A stretch of 64,000 bases of DNA, taken from Alteromonas naphthalenivorans (lineage in GTDB: Bacteria; Pseudomonadota; Gammaproteobacteria; Enterobacterales; Alteromonadaceae). Position numbers and translations under genes: made by a program. The notes under the pieces are model-generated. The model searched no databases and was not told the origin of the DNA. It worked only from the letters and a program-made list of their open reading frames with translations. Position 1 is the stretch's first letter. Each line of letters opens with the position of its first letter. Positions 60,101-64,000 of this stretch are shown piece after piece. Location: positions 558,001 through 622,000 of the forward strand of contig NC_015554.1 in assembly GCF_000213655.1 (NCBI RefSeq). Direction: 5' to 3'.

Positions 60101-62565
60101 AGCTGTACATCAATGCATTCAAGCAAGGTATAGCAAGAGTCTTTATATTACCTCGCTTAAGCTTACCGCTGATATCGACACTGGGTTTAACCCTTGCTGC
60201 GGTACTTACGGTGGTTGCTGTGGCGAACACTTTGCTGTTTAAACCCTTGCCCGACATAAATGAAACCGATCTTCACCACGTTGAGTTGAATCTAGAGTTT
60301 AATGAAGGTCTTGTGGTTCCTTTTTTCAGCGATATACGGCGAGTTGCTTCGGCAAAACAATATTGGGGTAAACAGTTGGACTGGGGGTATATCTCGCCCA
60401 GCAATACCAACGTTAACATTGCGAATAACGACATAAACGTCACAATGCTAAATGCTTCAACAGGCACACCCGAATTACTAGGGCTTGAATTACTCAGCGG
60501 CCAAAGTAGTACCATTGAAAACGCTGAAGAAGGAATATGGATTTCAAAAAGCTTATGGCAGTCGGTTTATGGTAGTGCATCGGATATAACGCACATGATG
60601 CTTCGTGTTGAAGGGAATGACTACCCTGTATTTGGTGTCATTAATAACTACACCAGTATTAACACAGTAAGCGTGGGCGATGATGCGCTAGGTCAAGTGT
60701 GGCGCTTTGAAGCGTTGGACGCTAGTTTGACATCGCCAGACACCATTACGCTGAATTTAGGTCCTATTACGGTGGTAAGAGGCCCCAAGAGTGCCCTGCC
60801 TCAGACCAGCGACCTAGAAAGTTGGTTTGTTGATTATGTCAATAACGACATCACTGAAGAACGTGCTCGGGATTTTTTACTCAGCAAGAAGATAGTGGGG
60901 GAAGTATCTAGCTATCGAGACGCCTTTATTGGTGACAGTGAGCAATTAGTTTTTGTACTTATCATTGCCATGGTCTGTTTGCTTATTATGGCGTGCCTTA
61001 ACTTGTTAAACCTGTTTATTGCGCACTATCAAAGTCGTAATAAAGAGTTTGCTATCCAAATTTGTATGGGGGCATCTGTTGGTAAACTCCGCCGTCTTAT
61101 TTTTGTAGAGAACTTGCCTATGTTCTTTATGGCGACACTACTCGGGTTGATATCTGCGGGATGGTTAATTAAGGTTTTGCCCATATTGGCAGGGGATAAC
61201 TTACCTTTATTAGATCAAATTTCTATCGATATGAGCAGTGTATTACTCGCGCTTATTTTTATTGTGCTGATAAACGTTATTTTTGCCACCATTGCGTTGT
61301 TATACGTTGATAAAATGGCATTGACCGACAGCCTAAATTCAAGCGGTAAAGGTACACCTGCGCAGCAAAATCAAATCATTAGTAAAGCGCTGATGGTGAT
61401 TCAACTTTCCTTAGCTTGTGTATTACTTACGGCCGCCAGTGTATCGGTTATAGATAGCTACAATAATGCATATAAAAGCCTAGGTTACAGTATGCCGAAT
61501 GCCTATGAGGTTAGCTTGCAAGTGAGTGATGACACTTGGCAAGCGTCACTTGAAGAATTTGACGCCTATCAAGGCAGTGAATGGCAACTGCTGAGGCGCG
61601 ATTTGACAGAACGCCTATCTGCTCTTGGTGGCGAGGTTTTCGATATTAACGCACTACCGTTAACGGCTAATGTATCTATGAGTGCTTACCCAGACCCAGA
61701 TACAGGTGAATCAGTCATGATCCGTCCGTTAATGTGGGCACCAGAAATGTTGTCAGCGTTTGATATTCAATTACTCGCAGGGCGTGATCTAACTGTTGAT
61801 GATATCGACCTGCCAAATGTTTTAATATCCCAGTCTTTTGCTATCGAGCGTGCAGGCGAAACTGAGTGGATGTCGATGGTGGGGCAAGAGATTAAAATGG
61901 GAGAAGACGCTGAAGATATCTACAAGGTTGTAGGTATTATAATCGATATCGAGCCTATGCCATCAGGTACACTAAATGTAGATGCCCCTGAAGTGTATTT
62001 CAGTAGCCCTACAAGAATGAGCTTCAATACACTATCAGCAGTAGTCATTATGCCCGAAGGGGAGGTGTTAACCCGAGACGACGTGGTTAATTTGCTAGTG
62101 GGGATGGACGACCGTTTAGGTGAATTAAGCGTAGTATCGATGGATGAACGCTGGGAAAATATTACTCAAGCTACACGCTTGAATATGATTGTGATTGCAG
62201 GTTTAGCTGTGTTAACACTGGTGTTGGCGATTATTGGTGTGTCGGGCTTAAGTCAAATGACAGCTGGCCAAAGAAGCTATGAACTTGCAGTGAGAATGGC
62301 AACCGGAGCGAAACAAATTCAACTTCTTCAGTTACTCATGAAAGAGTCGTTGTGGATACTGATTGTTGGTCTAAGCGTTGGTGCAATAGCCGGTGTGGTA
62401 GTGTACCAATATATTTTAGGTATGTTTGAAAGTGCGCCTTCACTTGACTGGACTGCCACAGCCATAATAAATTTTGCATTGGCACTAGCCATGTTGGTAT
62501 CTGTTGCTATTCCTGGTTGGAGAGTGATTCGAAAAGATCCGATGCGTACGCTCAGAGAGTTGTAA
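60097..62565 (+). CDS. FtsX/MacB-type ABC transporter permease
   Basis: An 822-residue permease. A membrane helix near the N-terminus (about 25-48) is followed by a large periplasmic MacB-type domain, then three helices with the FtsX pattern (about 285-400). The layout repeats: one helix near 430, a second periplasmic domain and three helices at about 700-810. It ends RKDPMRTLREL, the common C-terminus of these permeases. Duplicated FtsX layout is typical of antimicrobial-peptide or lipid-related exporters that use mechanotransmission. The substrate is unknown. Confidence 0.92.
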   Translation: MKLYINAFKQGIARVFILPRLSLPLISTLGLTLAAVLTVVAVANTLLFKPLPDINETDLHHVELNLEFNEGLVVPFFSDIRRVASAKQYWGKQLDWGYISPSNTNVNIANNDINVTMLNASTGTPELLGLELLSGQSSTIENAEEGIWISKSLWQSVYGSASDITHMMLRVEGNDYPVFGVINNYTSINTVSVGDDALGQVWRFEALDASLTSPDTITLNLGPITVVRGPKSALPQTSDLESWFVDYVNNDITEERARDFLLSKKIVGEVSSYRDAFIGDSEQLVFVLIIAMVCLLIMACLNLLNLFIAHYQSRNKEFAIQICMGASVGKLRRLIFVENLPMFFMATLLGLISAGWLIKVLPILAGDNLPLLDQISIDMSSVLLALIFIVLINVIFATIALLYVDKMALTDSLNSSGKGTPAQQNQIISKALMVIQLSLACVLLTAASVSVIDSYNNAYKSLGYSMPNAYEVSLQVSDDTWQASLEEFDAYQGSEWQLLRRDLTERLSALGGEVFDINALPLTANVSMSAYPDPDTGESVMIRPLMWAPEMLSAFDIQLLAGRDLTVDDIDLPNVLISQSFAIERAGETEWMSMVGQEIKMGEDAEDIYKVVGIIIDIEPMPSGTLNVDAPEVYFSSPTRMSFNTLSAVVIMPEGEVLTRDDVVNLLVGMDDRLGELSVVSMDERWENITQATRLNMIVIAGLAVLTLVLAIIGVSGLSQMTAGQRSYELAVRMATGAKQIQLLQLLMKESLWILIVGLSVGAIAGVVVYQYILGMFESAPSLDWTATAIINFALALAMLVSVAIPGWRVIRKDPMRTLREL

Positions 62566-62593
62566 ATCTGTTTCAACGCGATTAAAGCTATAA

Positions 62594-62621
62594 CGCCCCA
62601 CGGCTAAAAAAGTCTGGGGCG
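62594..62621. other. Hairpin between permease and regulator genes
   Basis: CGCCCCA (62594-62600) pairs with TGGGGCG (62615-62621). There is no T-tract, so it may be a processing or attenuation hairpin rather than a full terminator. Confidence 0.5.
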
Positions 62622-62638
62622 CTCATCAAAGGTGTCAA

Positions 62639-64000
62639 ATGCCAAGTACAAAAGGAATAGTGGTTGTTGTTGATGACGACGAAGATATTCGCTTCGCGCT
62701 GTCAATGCTGCTATCGAACGAAGGATATCAAGTTTTAGAGGCTAACGATCCAAAACAGTTGGCTCGCATTGTTGCGCAGCAGACTCCAAATCTCGTGCTG
62801 CTTGATATGAACTTCAGCAGAGATACCACCAGTGGTGGAGAAGGGCTTGAAGTACTTGAGCTTCTAACACAGCAAAATATAACTACTGTACTAATGACGG
62901 CATGGGGCAATATTGAGCTTGCCGTGAAAGGTATGCAGTTAGGAGCGGCTGATTTTGTTGAAAAGCCATGGAATAACCAAAAGCTGATTGAGTTGGTCGA
63001 CAAGCACGTTCTTTCGTATCCTCAAGCGACCAAACAACGAGCACGTAATTCGGCTGTAAAGGCAGCTACAAAGATGAGTTCATGGGTAGCGCAATCACCC
63101 GCCATGCAAGTATTGGAATCGATGATTGAGCAAGTTGCCGATACACAAGCTAGTGTGCTTATTTTAGGAGAAAATGGCACAGGCAAGTCATTGCTTGCCG
63201 AGCGACTGCACCATTTATCAAGTCGACATTCCGCTCCTTTAGTATCGGTAAATATGGGGGCTATACCTGAAAACCTGTTTGAAAGTGAGCTGTTTGGCCA
63301 TGTGAAAGGGGCTTTTACGGATGCAAAAGAGGCGCGTAAAGGGCGATTTGAACTTGCTCAAAATGGTACATTGTTTTTTGATGAGATCGGAGCGCTGCCC
63401 AGCGCAGTTCAGCCAAAGCTACTTCGAGTGCTGGAAAGTAACGAATTTGAGCCAGTGGGCTCAAGTATAACCCACAATGCAGATGTCAGAATAATAAGTG
63501 CAACAAACGCAAACCTAAATGACATGGTGGAAAGTGGTGCGTTTCGACGTGACCTTATGTTCCGCCTAAATACCTTTGTACTGTCGCTACCGCCTTTACG
63601 GGAAAGAAAAGAAGATATTGTTCTATTGGCAAAAAGTCTCATTGATAAATTTTCCGTTAAGTATAAGAAAAACAATTTAAAACTGGATGATGAGGTGGTG
63701 GAACTTTTAAATGATTATAGGTGGCCGGGAAATGTGCGTGAACTTAGTCACGTCATTGAGCGTGCTGTCATTCTATGTCGGGAAAATATCATAGCGCCAT
63801 CACATATCATGTTGTCTGACAAAAAAGCGCCTGAAGATGAGATGGATGAAGGCGTTTTGCGTTCATTAGATGATGTTGAGTTTGATATGATCACTCACGC
63901 GTTAAAAAAATATCAGGGCCACGTAAGTAAGGCTGCCTCTGCATTGGGGATCTCTCGTAACGCCTTGTACCGAAGGTTGGAAAAATATCAGCTAAACAAG
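62639..64000 (+). CDS. Sigma-54-dependent response regulator (NtrC family), 3' partial
   Basis: 454 codons are visible before the window ends, with no stop yet. ATG 62639 follows AAAGGTG. A receiver domain (about 5-130) has DDDEDIR acidic pocket, phospho-acceptor Asp in LVLLDMNFS and Lys in EKPW. The AAA+ domain (about 145-375) has Walker A GENGTGKS, sigma-54 contact loop GAFTDA (usual form GAFTGA), Walker B TLFFDEIG and RWPGNVRELSHVIERA. The C-terminal Fis-type helix-turn-helix (VSKAASALGISRNALYRRL) is nearly complete. It probably activates the efflux operon before it; a sensor kinase gene may follow outside the window. Confidence 0.94.
   Translation, partial: MPSTKGIVVVVDDDEDIRFALSMLLSNEGYQVLEANDPKQLARIVAQQTPNLVLLDMNFSRDTTSGGEGLEVLELLTQQNITTVLMTAWGNIELAVKGMQLGAADFVEKPWNNQKLIELVDKHVLSYPQATKQRARNSAVKAATKMSSWVAQSPAMQVLESMIEQVADTQASVLILGENGTGKSLLAERLHHLSSRHSAPLVSVNMGAIPENLFESELFGHVKGAFTDAKEARKGRFELAQNGTLFFDEIGALPSAVQPKLLRVLESNEFEPVGSSITHNADVRIISATNANLNDMVESGAFRRDLMFRLNTFVLSLPPLRERKEDIVLLAKSLIDKFSVKYKKNNLKLDDEVVELLNDYRWPGNVRELSHVIERAVILCRENIIAPSHIMLSDKKAPEDEMDEGVLRSLDDVEFDMITHALKKYQGHVSKAASALGISRNALYRRLEKYQLNK

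Noticed and set aside
1..64000. CRISPR arrays, tRNA or rRNA genes
   Set aside because: I saw no regularly spaced repeats and no tRNA or rRNA-like sequence on either strand.

Overview
The window looks like a chromosomal segment of a marine gammaproteobacterium of the Alteromonadales, most likely Alteromonas or a close relative. The basis is the gene order serA-rpiA-fau with 6S RNA (ssrS), then ygfB-pepP-ubiH-ubiI and gcvTHP, together with DUF3010, DUF1328, PEP-CTERM proteins and protein sequences of Alteromonas type. No taxonomic search was possible. LAYOUT. 1-1583: two tandem DUF481 outer-membrane paralogues, the first cut by the window edge. 1632-8266 (minus strand): serA, rpiA, fau, a GAF hybrid histidine kinase, a nucleoside hydrolase, ribokinase and 6S RNA. 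Nucleoside hydrolase, ribokinase and RpiA form a short ribose-salvage path. 8660-13273: ygfB, pepP, ubiH, ubiI (ubiquinone hydroxylases). 13435-18609: exported M28 and M24 peptidases, an EamA transporter and a secreted NLP/Vps62-like protein. 18764-24367: a LysR regulator divergent from the glycine cleavage operon gcvT-gcvH-gcvP. 24370-31860 is an AT-rich accessory region: a two-gene membrane unit, a solitary integron attC site with a frameshifted cassette gene, two decayed RAYT-type transposase copies bracketing about 4.5 kb, and between them an unfamiliar operon (secreted protein, ankyrin-like protein, two small membrane proteins) whose first gene is split by an ISAs1-family element with a perfect 10-bp target duplication. 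31865-39590: MATE pump, DUF4235 and DUF1328 proteins, S9 peptidase, DkgB-like reductase, MFS pump and DUF3010, with gene remnants and REP-like palindromes between them. 40233-48958: a PEP-CTERM/exosortase-linked surface cluster. It has a cohesin-like PEP-CTERM protein, a small exported protein, a 1002-residue vWA/metzincin/dockerin protein, a lipoprotein, a PrsT-like TPR protein and a second PEP-CTERM protein. 49283-54628: hypothetical protein, RhlE-like helicase, DUF1272, EamA, GlxA/AraC regulator, PQQ-type sugar dehydrogenase. 54778-57823: IalB-like protein, NIDO-domain PEP-CTERM protein, RIO kinase. 58133-64000: MacAB-like ABC efflux operon followed by a sigma-54 response regulator cut by the window end. 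MAIN POINTS. All three PEP-CTERM genes carry a sigma-54 type -24/-12 element (GG-N10-GC) upstream, which fits control by a PrsK/PrsR-type system encoded elsewhere. The first PEP-CTERM protein carries a cohesin-like domain and a nearby exported metalloprotease ends in a dockerin. This suggests an exosortase-anchored cohesin-dockerin surface assembly. The ABC efflux operon has its own sigma-54 promoter candidate and a dyad at enhancer distance, matching the sigma-54 activator encoded just downstream.
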